DNA from: Firmicutes bacterium ADurb.Bin248
GTDB taxonomy: Bacteria > Bacillota > Clostridia > Christensenellales > CAG-138
Direction of reading: 5' to 3'
DNA length: 64,000 nt
NCBI GenBank assembly: GCA_002069725.1
Contig: MWBW01000005.1
Coordinates: forward strand, 1 to 64,000
Position 1 is the first letter of the stretch; every line of letters begins with the position of its first letter. This document shows, piece after piece, positions 1 to 8,918 of this stretch. The notes beneath the pieces were generated by a model. That model was not told the DNA's origin. It saw only the letters and a program-made list of their open reading frames with translations, and did no database searches. A program made the position numbers and the translations under genes.

Positions 1-928
1 CCCTGTTCTGCATGAACCAGGGCATGGCGGTGTTGGCGTCGAGATCCTGGTTGAGCGTCGCGATGATCAGGCCCACCAATGCGGTCATCAGCACGAACAC
101 GATGGCGCTGCCGCCGCCCCAGAACATGCTCCTTCTGGCGGTCTTGGGGCTTTTGGCCGCGAAGCAGGGCTGCCAGTAAAGCTGCGCCACGAGTATGCCG
201 ATGCAGCCCGTTACGAATTTGGTGATCAGGCTTATGACGTCCGTGTTCTTAAACGTCCACAGCTCGGCCTTTCCGACAGCGGCGAGGCGGTCGCCCAGAT
301 GCCCGAGGTCGAAGTTGATCTGCTTGAAGGCGATGAAGTAGAACGCCAGGCCGAACGCGACGACGAGTACGCCCTGTATCAAATCCATCCAGACGAGTGA
401 ATATATCCCTCCCAAAGACGTATACACGATGAAGACGGCGGTGAAGAGAATGATGATCGGGAGCGGATCCGCCCCGGTGAACACGTTGAATATCTGGCCG
501 AACGCTTTGCCCTGGCCGCCTACCCACGCGATCATGATGCAGGACGCCAGAACGCCCGCCATCGCGCGCGTCACCTTATCGCGGGAGATGAGGTCGTCTA
601 TCATTTCCGGGAAAGTGTTGTACGTAAACCTGCCTGCCATCGCCGCAAATGCGATCGCGAATATGATCTTGGACCCCTGCTCGCCCAGTATGAAGGCGAG
701 CCAGGGCAGGCCGGTTACATACGCGCTGCCGGCGTGGCCGACAAAGTTGCCCACGCCCATGATGTTGGCAAAATGAGTGAAGAAAATGAGGTAAAACGGC
801 AACACGCCGCCGCCGATGGCATAGTTGGAAAAGCTGGCTTCCGCTTTGCTCTTTTGCCTGAACGCAATGACCATGAAGCCCGCGCACAAAGCGATTGTGA
901 CAATCCACATCCATGTTCCGGTTGACAT
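1..928 (-). CDS. Sodium:solute symporter (SSS family), 3' part beyond window
   Basis: This is a membrane symporter of the sodium:solute symporter family, which couples Na+ entry to uptake of a small organic solute. About 309 codons are visible, with no stop before the window edge, so the C-terminus is missing. The start is ATG at 928 behind a TAAGGAGG site 8 bases upstream. Successive hydrophobic helices are clear, with family-typical stretches such as FANIMGVGNFVGHAGSA near residue 55 and SLGGIYSLVWMDLIQG near residue 170. It lies downstream of, and on the same strand as, an FAD amine oxidoreductase and Asd, with 109 bases between it and the oxidoreductase, so it may import an amino acid used by that enzyme. 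The substrate cannot be read from the sequence. Confidence 0.85.
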   Translation of the reverse strand, partial: MSTGTWMWIVTIALCAGFMVIAFRQKSKAEASFSNYAIGGGVLPFYLIFFTHFANIMGVGNFVGHAGSAYVTGLPWLAFILGEQGSKIIFAIAFAAMAGRFTYNTFPEMIDDLISRDKVTRAMAGVLASCIMIAWVGGQGKAFGQIFNVFTGADPLPIIILFTAVFIVYTSLGGIYSLVWMDLIQGVLVVAFGLAFYFIAFKQINFDLGHLGDRLAAVGKAELWTFKNTDVISLITKFVTGCIGILVAQLYWQPCFAAKSPKTARRSMFWGGGSAIVFVLMTALVGLIIATLNQDLDANTAMPWFMQNR

Positions 929-1037
929 TTGCTTTCCTCCTTACCTGTTAGTTTCGTTTGGTTGCGTTGAGTCCCGGGAATGCCACACGACCAATAAAGC
1001 GCCCCACCCCCAATTTCTTTCGTCCCACGGTGCCCCG

Positions 1038-2204
1038 TTATGCGAACCTGCGCAGGTTGAGCGGATCAAAGCGCAGGCGATCGCCTTTGCCGCACACCAT
1101 ATCCGCCACGGCTTTGCCGGTTACGGGCGCCAGCGCCACGCCGTCTCCCTCGTGGCCAGCCGCCACGAATATGCCGGGCCTTTGATCTATCGGCCCTACG
1201 ATCGGGCTGCCGTCCTCGCTCGCGGGCCTGAAACCCGCTATGGTGCGTATGACGTTGACCGAATCCATCACGGGGAAAAACCCGCGCACCTGATTCATGA
1301 TTTTTTGGATCGCCTCGAACGCCGTGCTCTTGTCGTAGCCGGCGTGCTCGCGCGTGCTGCCGATCAGGTAGTTGCCGGTGCTCGTCTGCGTGAACGAGAA
1401 GCTGAGCCCAATTTTTTTGTCGTATTCGCTCCGCTCGGGCATGATGGTCGGGTCGAGCTTGGCCGCGATATACATGGCCGACCATACGTTGGTCTCCCCT
1501 ATGGGCGCGATCTGTTCGGTGATCGCGAGCTGCCCCTTGAGCGGTATGATGGGGATGTTCACGCCGATCAGCTCGCCCACCTGCCTCGACCACGCGCCCG
1601 CCGCGACGACCACAAAGTCGCACTCCACCATCAAATCGTCCCGCGCCGCCACCGCCCAATGGTCGCCAAGGCGCTCGATCGATACGACGGGCGCGCCGCG
1701 AAAAATCTCCATGCCCTTTTTCGTCGCGCTGCGCAAAAGCGCGCGCATGAGCCGGAGGGGGTCTACCTGCGAGTCGGTCGCGCTGTAAGTGGAGGCGAGC
1801 ATATAATCCGCCACATGCGGCTGTTTTTTGCGCATCGCGGCCCTGTCGAGTATGTCCACCTTGAGCCCGTACTTCCTCTGCTCCCCGACGAAGCTCTCCA
1901 TCACCCGAAGCTGCTTTTCATCCTCGATGAGTATCATGCCGCCGCGGGTTTCAAAGCCAAGATCGCCGCCGAGCTCGTCGCAAAGGCCGGGGAACATCTC
2001 GAGGCTCTCCATCGCGAGCGTCAGCGCGATGCCCGGCTTTTTGGATTGCAGCAGTATCATGTCGTCGCAGGCGCCCGAAGCGCCGGAGCCGATTTCGGAT
2101 TTCTCCAAAATAACGACGGATCTGCCCCGCTTGCACAGGTAGTAGGCCGTCATGAGGCCCATGATGCCCCCGCCGATCACGCAAACGTCCTTGTTGAGCT
2201 TCAT
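1038..2204 (-). CDS. FAD-dependent oxidoreductase, DAO family
   Basis: This is a 388-residue flavoenzyme of the DAO family (glycine/D-amino-acid oxidase, sarcosine oxidase and HcnC relatives), which oxidises amines or amino acids using FAD. The N-terminal dinucleotide-binding motif VIGGGIMGLMTAYYL begins near residue 9. The C-terminal FAD motif FVAAGHEGDGVALAPVTGK is also typical. The start chosen is ATG at 2204, because it has GGAGGG about 8 bases upstream and sits just before the nucleotide-binding strand; the frame stays open upstream but that part is low-complexity Arg/Gly. It lies between asd and a sodium symporter on the same strand, suggesting one amino-acid uptake and catabolism unit. 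The substrate is unknown; proline, hydroxyproline or a D-amino acid are possibilities only. Confidence 0.82.
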   Translation of the reverse strand: MKLNKDVCVIGGGIMGLMTAYYLCKRGRSVVILEKSEIGSGASGACDDMILLQSKKPGIALTLAMESLEMFPGLCDELGGDLGFETRGGMILIEDEKQLRVMESFVGEQRKYGLKVDILDRAAMRKKQPHVADYMLASTYSATDSQVDPLRLMRALLRSATKKGMEIFRGAPVVSIERLGDHWAVAARDDLMVECDFVVVAAGAWSRQVGELIGVNIPIIPLKGQLAITEQIAPIGETNVWSAMYIAAKLDPTIMPERSEYDKKIGLSFSFTQTSTGNYLIGSTREHAGYDKSTAFEAIQKIMNQVRGFFPVMDSVNVIRTIAGFRPASEDGSPIVGPIDQRPGIFVAAGHEGDGVALAPVTGKAVADMVCGKGDRLRFDPLNLRRFA

Positions 2205-2280
2205 TTTCCCATCCCTCCGCCGCGTTTTGGCGGCGCGCGGGCTTCGCCGGGCCCGGCCGCCGCCGCATCCCATAAGGATG

Positions 2281-3291
2281 TCAGATCAGGTTCATTTCAA
2301 GCATCTTTTCCGCGATCTGCACCGCGTTGAGCGCGGCGCCCTTGCGCAGGTTATCCGCCACCACCCAGAAGTTCATGCCGTTTTCGACCGATTCGTCAAG
2401 GCGCAGCCTTCCGACGTAGACGTCGTCCGTACCCTCCGAGCCGAGCGCCAGCGGGTAAACAAGCCTTTGCGGATCATCCGCGAGCACGACGCCTTTGGCG
2501 GCGCGCAGAGCTTCCCTCGCCTGCGCCAGATCCGCCTTGCGCTCCGTTTCGATGTTGATGGACTCACTGTGCCCGCGAAACGCCGGTATGCGCACGGTCG
2601 TGGCGGTCACCGCGATGGCGGGGTCGAGTATTTTATGGGTCTCGTCGACCATTTTCATCTCTTCCTTGGTGTAGCCGTTTTCGAGGAACACGTCTATGTG
2701 GGGCAGGGCGTTGAACAGGATCTGGTACGGATAGACCTCGTGCGTGACGGCCTCGCCGCGGCAGAACTGCTCCGCCTGGCGCCTGAGCTCGTCGATCGCC
2801 CTCTGCCCGCTGCCGGATACCGCCTGATAGGTGGAAACCACGACGCGCCTGATTTTGAATAGCTCGTGCAGGGGCTTGAGCGCGACCACCATCTGTATGG
2901 TCGAGCAGTTGGGATTGGCGATGATGCCCTTGTGCAGCCTGAGCGCCTCCGGGTTGACCTCGGGCACCACGAGGGGCACATCCGCTTCCATGCGCCACGC
3001 GCTTGAATTGTCCACGACGACGCTGCCCTCACGGACCGCCGCGGGCGCAAGCGCGAGGCTCGCCTCGGAACCCGCGGAGAACAGGGCCAGATCCACATCC
3101 TCAAAAGCGCCCTCCCTCGCCTCCTGCACGGCGACCCTGCGCCCGGCGAACACGATTTCCCTCGAAACGTTCACGGCGACGTCCAAAGGCTTGATCGAGC
3201 GGATGGGAAACGCGCGCTGCTCAAGCGTTTTGAGCATTTCGCCGCCCACCGCCCCCAATGCGCCTACCACGGCCACGTTAAGAGCCTTCAT
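2281..3291 (-). CDS. asd: Aspartate-semialdehyde dehydrogenase
   Basis: It reduces aspartyl phosphate to aspartate semialdehyde with NADPH, the branch point to lysine/diaminopimelate, threonine and methionine. It has 336 residues, the usual length. The N-terminal NADP motif is [12 protein letters not shown], the active-site Cys129 lies in ANPNCSTIQ, and [11 protein letters not shown] and the C-terminal RGHSE segment are family hallmarks. The start at 3291 is supported by AGGAGGT 7 bases upstream; the open frame continues upstream without a ribosome site. A sigma-A promoter about 240 bases upstream gives it a long leader. It is first of three same-strand genes. Confidence 0.95.
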   Translation of the reverse strand: MKALNVAVVGALGAVGGEMLKTLEQRAFPIRSIKPLDVAVNVSREIVFAGRRVAVQEAREGAFEDVDLALFSAGSEASLALAPAAVREGSVVVDNSSAWRMEADVPLVVPEVNPEALRLHKGIIANPNCSTIQMVVALKPLHELFKIRRVVVSTYQAVSGSGQRAIDELRRQAEQFCRGEAVTHEVYPYQILFNALPHIDVFLENGYTKEEMKMVDETHKILDPAIAVTATTVRIPAFRGHSESINIETERKADLAQAREALRAAKGVVLADDPQRLVYPLALGSEGTDDVYVGRLRLDESVENGMNFWVVADNLRKGAALNAVQIAEKMLEMNLI

Positions 3292-3715
3292 AGCTTGACC
3301 TCCTGATATTCGATTGCACGTTATGGCTTTTGTATTTGTTTTCAGTTTTACAGATGAATGCGTAAGTCGCGCGTTCGCGCCCGCCCCGATGGCGGGCATA
3401 TGCCGAAACGATTGGTTTCCCGCCGCTTGCGCCGCCGTATGAATGTTCGCGGCCCTTCAAAACAGAAAGTGAAAAATGAAACAAATATGGGGGTTCGCCG
3501 CTTCCTCATCATATGATGAGTAGCCTTTGTTATTATATACATATCCCGCGCGGTTCGTCAATATCATATGCGTCCAAAAAATTGATGATATATGTCCGGC
3601 ATCCGCGGATCGCCGCGCGCGAAGCGCCCGGATTGAACGCCGGGGCTCCCCGGAAGAGGGGCGCGGCGGACATCCGGCCGTTTCGCCCGAAGCGGCGCTT
3701 TTTACCTGAATGATT
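3292..3715. other. Long leader of asd and intergenic region
   Basis: About 424 bases without a credible gene. On the minus strand it holds the asd promoter (3532-3561) and a 240-base untranslated leader with a GC hairpin at 3379-3397 (7-bp stem GCCCGCC/GGCGGGC, 5-base loop). The leader is long enough for a cis-regulatory RNA, but I do not recognise a lysine riboswitch, T-box or other known class. Bases 3600-3715 lie downstream of the permease operon; I see no T-tract terminator there. Confidence 0.5.
3532..3561 (-). promoter_or_regulatory. Sigma-A promoter of asd
   Basis: On the minus strand TTGACG (3561-3556) is followed after 18 bases by a perfect TATAAT (3537-3532). It points toward asd. 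Confidence 0.75.
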
Positions 3716-4816
3716 TTATTCCTTCGCCGTCATCAGCCCGAGCACGTTGACGCGCGTCAGCCTGAACACGGCGGCCGCGCCGCCCGGCAGATAACAGGCG
3801 AACACGAGCGCGAGGGTCGCGGGGTTTACCGCGCGCGTTCCTGTGACGAGCAGCGCCGCGAGCGCGCCGAGCGCCGTCCCGAAAACGGCCTGCAGCGCCG
3901 TTTCCATCAGCAGCACGCAAAAAACGCGGCCGCGGCTTTCGCCCAGGCTTCGCATGACGGCCGCTTCCCGCCGCCTTCCCCGCAGCAGCAGGAAGCTCAG
4001 CCCGAAGCCGATCGCCGCGACGAGCGCGAACAGGAGCGGCAAAAGCGCCTTGAGCAGGCGTATGTGGCGCTGCAATTGCGTCGTGACGCCTATGAGCAGC
4101 GCGTCGTTCACCACCAGCCGGTTGAAGCCGCCGTCCAGCTTCAGTTCCTTCATGCGCGCCTTGAAATCGTTCAGCTCCCGCGTGTTCGCGAGCTCCATCT
4201 CAAGCGCGCAGTATTCGACGCGCAGCCCGTTTTCCGCGAACAGGGCGCGAAGCGTCCCGAGCGGGCAATAGAAGGTCGCGCCGTTCATGCCGGCGTCGAG
4301 CTCGCTGCCGTAAAGCCCGGCGACGACAAGCTTTGCCGCGACGCTGCGCCTGATCCGAAACGGCGCTTCGAGCGTATCCCCGAGCGCGAGCCCCGCGCTT
4401 CGCGGCGCGACGCACACGGCCTCGTTCCCCGTGAAAACATCCTCGCCGTACCCTTGCAGCCATTCGATGGAGGAAGCGTACTCCCTCAGGGGAGCGTCCG
4501 CGTCGATGTGATCGAGCGCGCGCAGGATATCCTCCGCGCGTACGCCGTATTGCGCCGCCGCGCGCGAGGAGGCCACGAAGCCGCACCCGAGTATATCCGC
4601 GTACAGCGCTTCGCCGATGCGCGGCGGCTGCGTCGCGGAAGCGCCCGCGACATACGCGCTCACGGGTATGGTATCGTACGCGTTGTCAAGCTCCGCCTCG
4701 CTCACGCGGATGTTGTGCGAAAAGATCAGCAGGAACGCCGTGAGCGCCGCCGCCGCGAGCACGGCCGCGACCGTCGCGCGCCGGTTCCTCGTGAAGTTGC
4801 GCCAAGCCGTGCGCAT
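3716..4816 (-). CDS. FtsX/MacB-type ABC permease, short
   Basis: This 366-residue membrane protein has the plan of FtsX/MacB permeases: one N-terminal helix (about residues 12-34), an outer domain, then three C-terminal helices starting near residue 245, with the family-typical cytosolic loop RGRRREAAVMRSLGESRG. It is the last gene of the sigma/anti-sigma/permease operon and starts 4 bases after the stop of the preceding permease. It is roughly half the size of the two upstream permeases because its outer domain is shorter. No ATP-binding subunit lies nearby. Likely part of a peptide-resistance or envelope-stress exporter, or of a complex with an ATPase encoded elsewhere; that is inference. 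Confidence 0.8.
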   Translation of the reverse strand: MRTAWRNFTRNRRATVAAVLAAAALTAFLLIFSHNIRVSEAELDNAYDTIPVSAYVAGASATQPPRIGEALYADILGCGFVASSRAAAQYGVRAEDILRALDHIDADAPLREYASSIEWLQGYGEDVFTGNEAVCVAPRSAGLALGDTLEAPFRIRRSVAAKLVVAGLYGSELDAGMNGATFYCPLGTLRALFAENGLRVEYCALEMELANTRELNDFKARMKELKLDGGFNRLVVNDALLIGVTTQLQRHIRLLKALLPLLFALVAAIGFGLSFLLLRGRRREAAVMRSLGESRGRVFCVLLMETALQAVFGTALGALAALLVTGTRAVNPATLALVFACYLPGGAAAVFRLTRVNVLGLMTAKE

Positions 4817-4820
4817 ACCC

Positions 4821-6893
4821 TTACTCCTTCGCGCCCAGCAGCAGCATGGGCGAATTGCGAAATTCCGGCGCGAGCAGCAGCCCCGCGCACAGCAGGAAGG
4901 CGAAGGCTACCGCGCCGCCGGAAACGAGCGCGAGCGCGGGATCGCTCTCCAGCAGGAACTCAAACTCTTTGGCCTCGCCCTCGCCCATCATGGCGGTGAA
5001 GGAAGTGTCCGCCGCGTCCTCCTTCGCGCTTTCGACGACGCGCGCCGTCACGTCGCAGGAGATTGCGTGTCCCGCGTACGCGCCGACGCACGCGCCCAAA
5101 AGGCAGACGAGCGCGACGCCTGCGAGCGAGATGACCATGACCTGCGCGTGCTTCGTGCCAAGAGACCGCATGGCGGCGACCTCCCGCCTGCCGCGCAGCG
5201 CGTGGACGACCGCGAGCACGGCGACGGCGAGCCCCGCCGCCGCCAACGCCAGCGTCAGCGTCAACCGGCTCACGCGCGAAAGCTGGCGAAGGCCCGGGCC
5301 GACGAGGGAGTAGCCTTGGTCGTAGACCGTAAGGCGCAGCTCATAGGAGCCATATTCATTCTCGCGTGAATCCATTAAGCCGGAAGCCGCCATTTCGGCC
5401 ATAAAATCCGTCGCCTCGTCGTTTTTTATGCGGATGCTCGCGCTGTATTTTGATATAACAGGCGCGGGCGCGTTGGAAACGGAGTTCGCCGGCAGCAGGA
5501 CGTTCACCGCGTGCAGCTTGTCGTTGCCGCTTCCATACTCCTTCCATTGCCCTTTTTCGACCTTTCCGTCGAACAGCCCGACGATCGTATATTCGCCCTC
5601 GTCGAAAAAACCCTGCGCATCCTGCGTATAGCTTGAATACGGCCATTCCAGAGCCTGATTGGGCGGGGCGGGATCGTCGTTGTAACGCTCGGCGCCGCAT
5701 TCGTAAAAGGAAAGCGAAAGCGCATCTCCCAATTGCCAGCCGTTCAGCTCCGCCATGACGGCGCTCACGATGCATACCTTTGCGCCATCGGCGTATTCAT
5801 CCTGTGTAAAAACGCGCCCGGAAGAGATGTATACTTTGCCGGAATGGAACGCGCGCATGCATGCCAAATCGTTTGTCGCGACGGCGCTCAGCGATCTGGC
5901 GTTGATTTGCACAGCCTCAATCACTTCCCTGTAAAACGCGCCCGCTTCGGTTTCCAGAAAACCTTCCTCGTATGGGGCGATGGGCAGGCTGCCTAAAACG
6001 TTTCTGGTGTATATGAGCGTCGAATTCTGCCGTTGTGTTGAGGCCTCGTATGGATAGTAGTGTGGATTATGATACAAATCCGTATAAAGGTACGCCTGCG
6101 ACACCGCTTCGACCGACGCGACGGTTCCGTCGGAGTTCATTTTTACAGGCGTGCTTAAATCTGTTATCGTCGCAATATATCGTTTCCCCGGCTCAAGGTA
6201 AAAGGAGCCGTCGCCTGCCTCGGTGCCAAGCGCAAACGCCTGCGGCATCCCCGCCTCATCCAGAAGCATATCGGCGTCGATTTGATTGATAAGCGCAAGC
6301 GTATCGCCATACCGGAACAAAGGGTTGGCCGAAAACTCGACCGTGAGCGGAATAACGGTTCCCTCTATCACTCCCAGCCTGCCTGCGACCGTGGGCACGG
6401 TAAGCGTTTCAGGCGCGTTCACCGCGAAAACGATCACGTCCTCCGCGCAGGGATAACAATTCGGGTCGAGGCCGTAAAGGAGGTTATTGCCGCCGTTTAC
6501 CCGTGCGCCGAAACGGCCGCGCACGTCGATTCCCTCCACGCCGCTTGCTTCCCGGATGGACGTCAGATCATATTCCGTCTCGGGAATCAAAGCGGGAACG
6601 TATCCGCGAAAAATCATTTCAGGCGGCAGGGATAAGGGGTCGTCCAGGTACGGCGCATAATCCTCCTGCGTAAATCCCTGTTGAAGCGTGCCCGCTGCGT
6701 TCATGTTGCCCCAGACCTCGGGGATGGCGACGGTCGTAAAGCACGCCTCTGCCGCGGCAACGTTGCGCTGCGCGTTCGCCTCAAGATTCAGCCCCACGCA
6801 CAGCAGCGCCGCCGCGAGCGCCGCGATGAGAAAATAGACGATGAGCTTCACGGGCGCGCGAAAAAGTTGCTTCAGGCTGGTTTTGAAGGGCAT
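4821..6893 (-). CDS. FtsX-like ABC permease, duplicate copy 2
   Basis: This is a 690-residue permease. It has an N-terminal helix (about residues 17-38), a large extracytoplasmic region of roughly 480 residues, and C-terminal FtsX helices around the conserved loop GRREVAAMRSLGTKHAQV. It is a tandem duplicate of the next gene upstream: the first 45 and the last 170 residues are almost the same, while the outer domain has diverged. The start ATG at 6893 follows the upstream permease stop by 24 bases. An FtsX permease needs an ATP-binding partner, and none is encoded in this operon. The outer domain may bind a peptide, lipid or lipoprotein; the sequence does not say which. Confidence 0.85.
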   Translation of the reverse strand: MPFKTSLKQLFRAPVKLIVYFLIAALAAALLCVGLNLEANAQRNVAAAEACFTTVAIPEVWGNMNAAGTLQQGFTQEDYAPYLDDPLSLPPEMIFRGYVPALIPETEYDLTSIREASGVEGIDVRGRFGARVNGGNNLLYGLDPNCYPCAEDVIVFAVNAPETLTVPTVAGRLGVIEGTVIPLTVEFSANPLFRYGDTLALINQIDADMLLDEAGMPQAFALGTEAGDGSFYLEPGKRYIATITDLSTPVKMNSDGTVASVEAVSQAYLYTDLYHNPHYYPYEASTQRQNSTLIYTRNVLGSLPIAPYEEGFLETEAGAFYREVIEAVQINARSLSAVATNDLACMRAFHSGKVYISSGRVFTQDEYADGAKVCIVSAVMAELNGWQLGDALSLSFYECGAERYNDDPAPPNQALEWPYSSYTQDAQGFFDEGEYTIVGLFDGKVEKGQWKEYGSGNDKLHAVNVLLPANSVSNAPAPVISKYSASIRIKNDEATDFMAEMAASGLMDSRENEYGSYELRLTVYDQGYSLVGPGLRQLSRVSRLTLTLALAAAGLAVAVLAVVHALRGRREVAAMRSLGTKHAQVMVISLAGVALVCLLGACVGAYAGHAISCDVTARVVESAKEDAADTSFTAMMGEGEAKEFEFLLESDPALALVSGGAVAFAFLLCAGLLLAPEFRNSPMLLLGAKE

Positions 6894-6917
6894 GCCGAAA
6901 TACCTCCCGATTTATTT

Positions 6918-7430
6918 TTACTCTTTTGCGCCCAGCAGCAGCATGGGCGACCTGCGAAACTCCGGCGCGAGCAGAATCCCCGCGCACAGCAGGAAGGCGG
7001 CGGCCACCGCGCCGCCGGAAACGAGCGCGAGCGCGGGATCGCTCTCCAGCAGGAACTCAAACTCCTTGGCCTCGCCCTCGCCCATCATGGCGGTGAAGGT
7101 GGTATCTGCCGCGTCCTCCTTCGCGCTTTCGACGACGCGCGCCGTCACGTCGCAGGAGATTGCGTGCCCGGCGTACGCGCCCGCGCATGCGCCAAGCAGG
7201 CACACGAGCGCGACGCCCGCGAGCGAGATGATCATGACCTGCGCACGCTTTGTTCCCAGCGAACGCATGGCGGCGACCCCGCGCCTGCCGCGCAGCGCGT
7301 GGACGACCGCGAGCACGAGGACGGCGAGCCCCGCCGCCGCCAGCGCGAGGATCAGCGTCAGCCTGCTCACGCGCGAAAGCTGGCGAAGGCCCGGGCCGAC
7401 GAGGGAGTAGCCTTGGTCATAGACGGTAAG
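6918..7430 (-). repeat. Near-identical 3' end shared with 4821-5330
   Basis: The last roughly 510 bases of this permease gene match the last roughly 510 bases of the next one (4821-5330) almost base for base, while the middle parts of the genes are clearly diverged. This marks a tandem gene duplication with either recent conversion or strong constraint on the membrane domain. Confidence 0.75.
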
Positions 7431-8888
7431 GCCAAGCTGATACCCGCCTTCCTGCTCTTCCATCAGGCCGGAAGCCGCCATTTCGGCCATGAAGTCCCCG
7501 GCGGCGCTGTTCTTGAGGCGGATGCTCGCCGTGTATTCGGAAATCACGGGCGCGGGCGCGTTTGAAACGGACTTCTGCGGCAGCAGGATATCCAGCGCGT
7601 CCAGCCCTTCGCCCTGCGTATAGCGCGGCGAGGCGTCGCCCGTGACCACGTTGCCCGCGAACAGGCCGACGATCTCATAGCCGCCCTCGTCGAAGAAGCC
7701 CTCCGCCGGGTAGCGGAACACGGAGAAGCGCTCCGTTTTCCCGGTAAAGGGATATTCCGTTTCATAGAACGAGAGGGAAAGCGCATCCCCGATCCTCCAG
7801 CCGTTGAGCTCGGCCATGAATTCGCTCACAAGGCAGACCTTCGCGCCCGCGGCGTATTCTTCATCCGTGAAGGCGCGGCCTTGGGACACGTGCACGCCGC
7901 CCGAGTGGAACGCGCGCATGGCCGCGAGATCGTTTGTGGCTATGGCGTTGAGCGAATTGAAATTGGCCCGATAAGCGTCTATGATCTCCTGAAAATACGC
8001 GCCGCGCTCCGTCGCGAAGAAGCCCTCCTCATATGGGGCGATGGCGACGTAAGGCAGGGTGTAAGCGTTGCCGCCTGGGACCAGGCTCCATCCGTTCGCT
8101 TTGTCATACCCGAGCTCGCCGCCGTTGTGGTAGGCATCGCCCACTTCTATCGAGACGCTGTCCGCCCGGATGACGTCCGTCGTCGGGTCCCAGTGCGCGC
8201 CGACCCTGACGGCCGCGATGTATTGCCTGCCGGGCTCCAGATAAAAGGAGCCGTCCGCGGCTTCCGCGCCCACATCGAAGAGCGGGCCGGGCAGGATTTC
8301 CCCGTCGGCCGTGGGAATACCCTGCAGGCGGCCGCCGGAAATAAAGCTGGTGATATCCAGCTCATCCCGGTAATAGTCCGTGCCCATCACGGAAAACGTC
8401 ACCGTTACCGGAACCGCGACTGGCCCGGAAAATGCGGGCACCGTCACCCGTTCCGCCGCATTGACGGTGAAAATGATGACGTCGTCCGGCATTCCGTTGC
8501 GCGGCCCGTCGCCCGGCGCATGTTCGGTTAAATTTCCCTCGCCGTTCACCCTCGCGCCGAAATAGCCGCGCACGTCCAAGTTTTCTGCGCCCGGGGCCGC
8601 GAGGAGGGGCGCAAAGTCGTATTCGGATGTGAAGCAGGGCAGATAGCCCGCGTAAAAGGGGTCGTCCGAATCTGCGCAGAGCGTGCCGTCGTAGCGGATA
8701 TGCGCGCTGAAATCCGGGATTGCGACCGTTTCAAACGCCGCCTCCGCAGCCGCTACGTTGCGCTGCGCGTTCGCCTCAAGGTTCAGCCCCACGCACAGCA
8801 GCGCCGCCGCGAGCGCCGTAATGAGAAAATAGACGACGAGCTTTACGGGGGAGCGCAGAAGCTGCTTTAAGCCGAGTCGTACCGTCAT
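6918..8888 (-). CDS. FtsX-like ABC permease, duplicate copy 1
   Basis: A 656-residue permease with the same build as its downstream copy: N-terminal helix near residues 17-38, a long outer domain rich in Tyr, Asp and Gly, and three C-terminal helices around GRRGVAAMRSLGTKRAQV. Over the last 170 residues it differs from the copy at about ten positions. It follows the anti-sigma gene by 30 bases and should be co-transcribed with it, so expression probably answers to the ECF sigma factor at the head of the operon. There is no ATPase gene in the operon. Confidence 0.85.
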   Translation of the reverse strand: MTVRLGLKQLLRSPVKLVVYFLITALAAALLCVGLNLEANAQRNVAAAEAAFETVAIPDFSAHIRYDGTLCADSDDPFYAGYLPCFTSEYDFAPLLAAPGAENLDVRGYFGARVNGEGNLTEHAPGDGPRNGMPDDVIIFTVNAAERVTVPAFSGPVAVPVTVTFSVMGTDYYRDELDITSFISGGRLQGIPTADGEILPGPLFDVGAEAADGSFYLEPGRQYIAAVRVGAHWDPTTDVIRADSVSIEVGDAYHNGGELGYDKANGWSLVPGGNAYTLPYVAIAPYEEGFFATERGAYFQEIIDAYRANFNSLNAIATNDLAAMRAFHSGGVHVSQGRAFTDEEYAAGAKVCLVSEFMAELNGWRIGDALSLSFYETEYPFTGKTERFSVFRYPAEGFFDEGGYEIVGLFAGNVVTGDASPRYTQGEGLDALDILLPQKSVSNAPAPVISEYTASIRLKNSAAGDFMAEMAASGLMEEQEGGYQLGLTVYDQGYSLVGPGLRQLSRVSRLTLILALAAAGLAVLVLAVVHALRGRRGVAAMRSLGTKRAQVMIISLAGVALVCLLGACAGAYAGHAISCDVTARVVESAKEDAADTTFTAMMGEGEAKEFEFLLESDPALALVSGGAVAAAFLLCAGILLAPEFRRSPMLLLGAKE

Positions 8889-8918
8889 GGAAGCTACCGC
8901 CTTTCGATGTCGTGCTGT

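Noticed and set aside
825-2330. Long plus-strand open frame opposite the FAD oxidoreductase
   Set aside because: Composition is that of a high-GC shadow frame; no motif, and the opposite strand holds a clear enzyme.
3292-3531. Lysine riboswitch or T-box in the asd leader
   Set aside because: I looked for the lysine-aptamer core and the T-box TGGNACCGCG motif and found neither.
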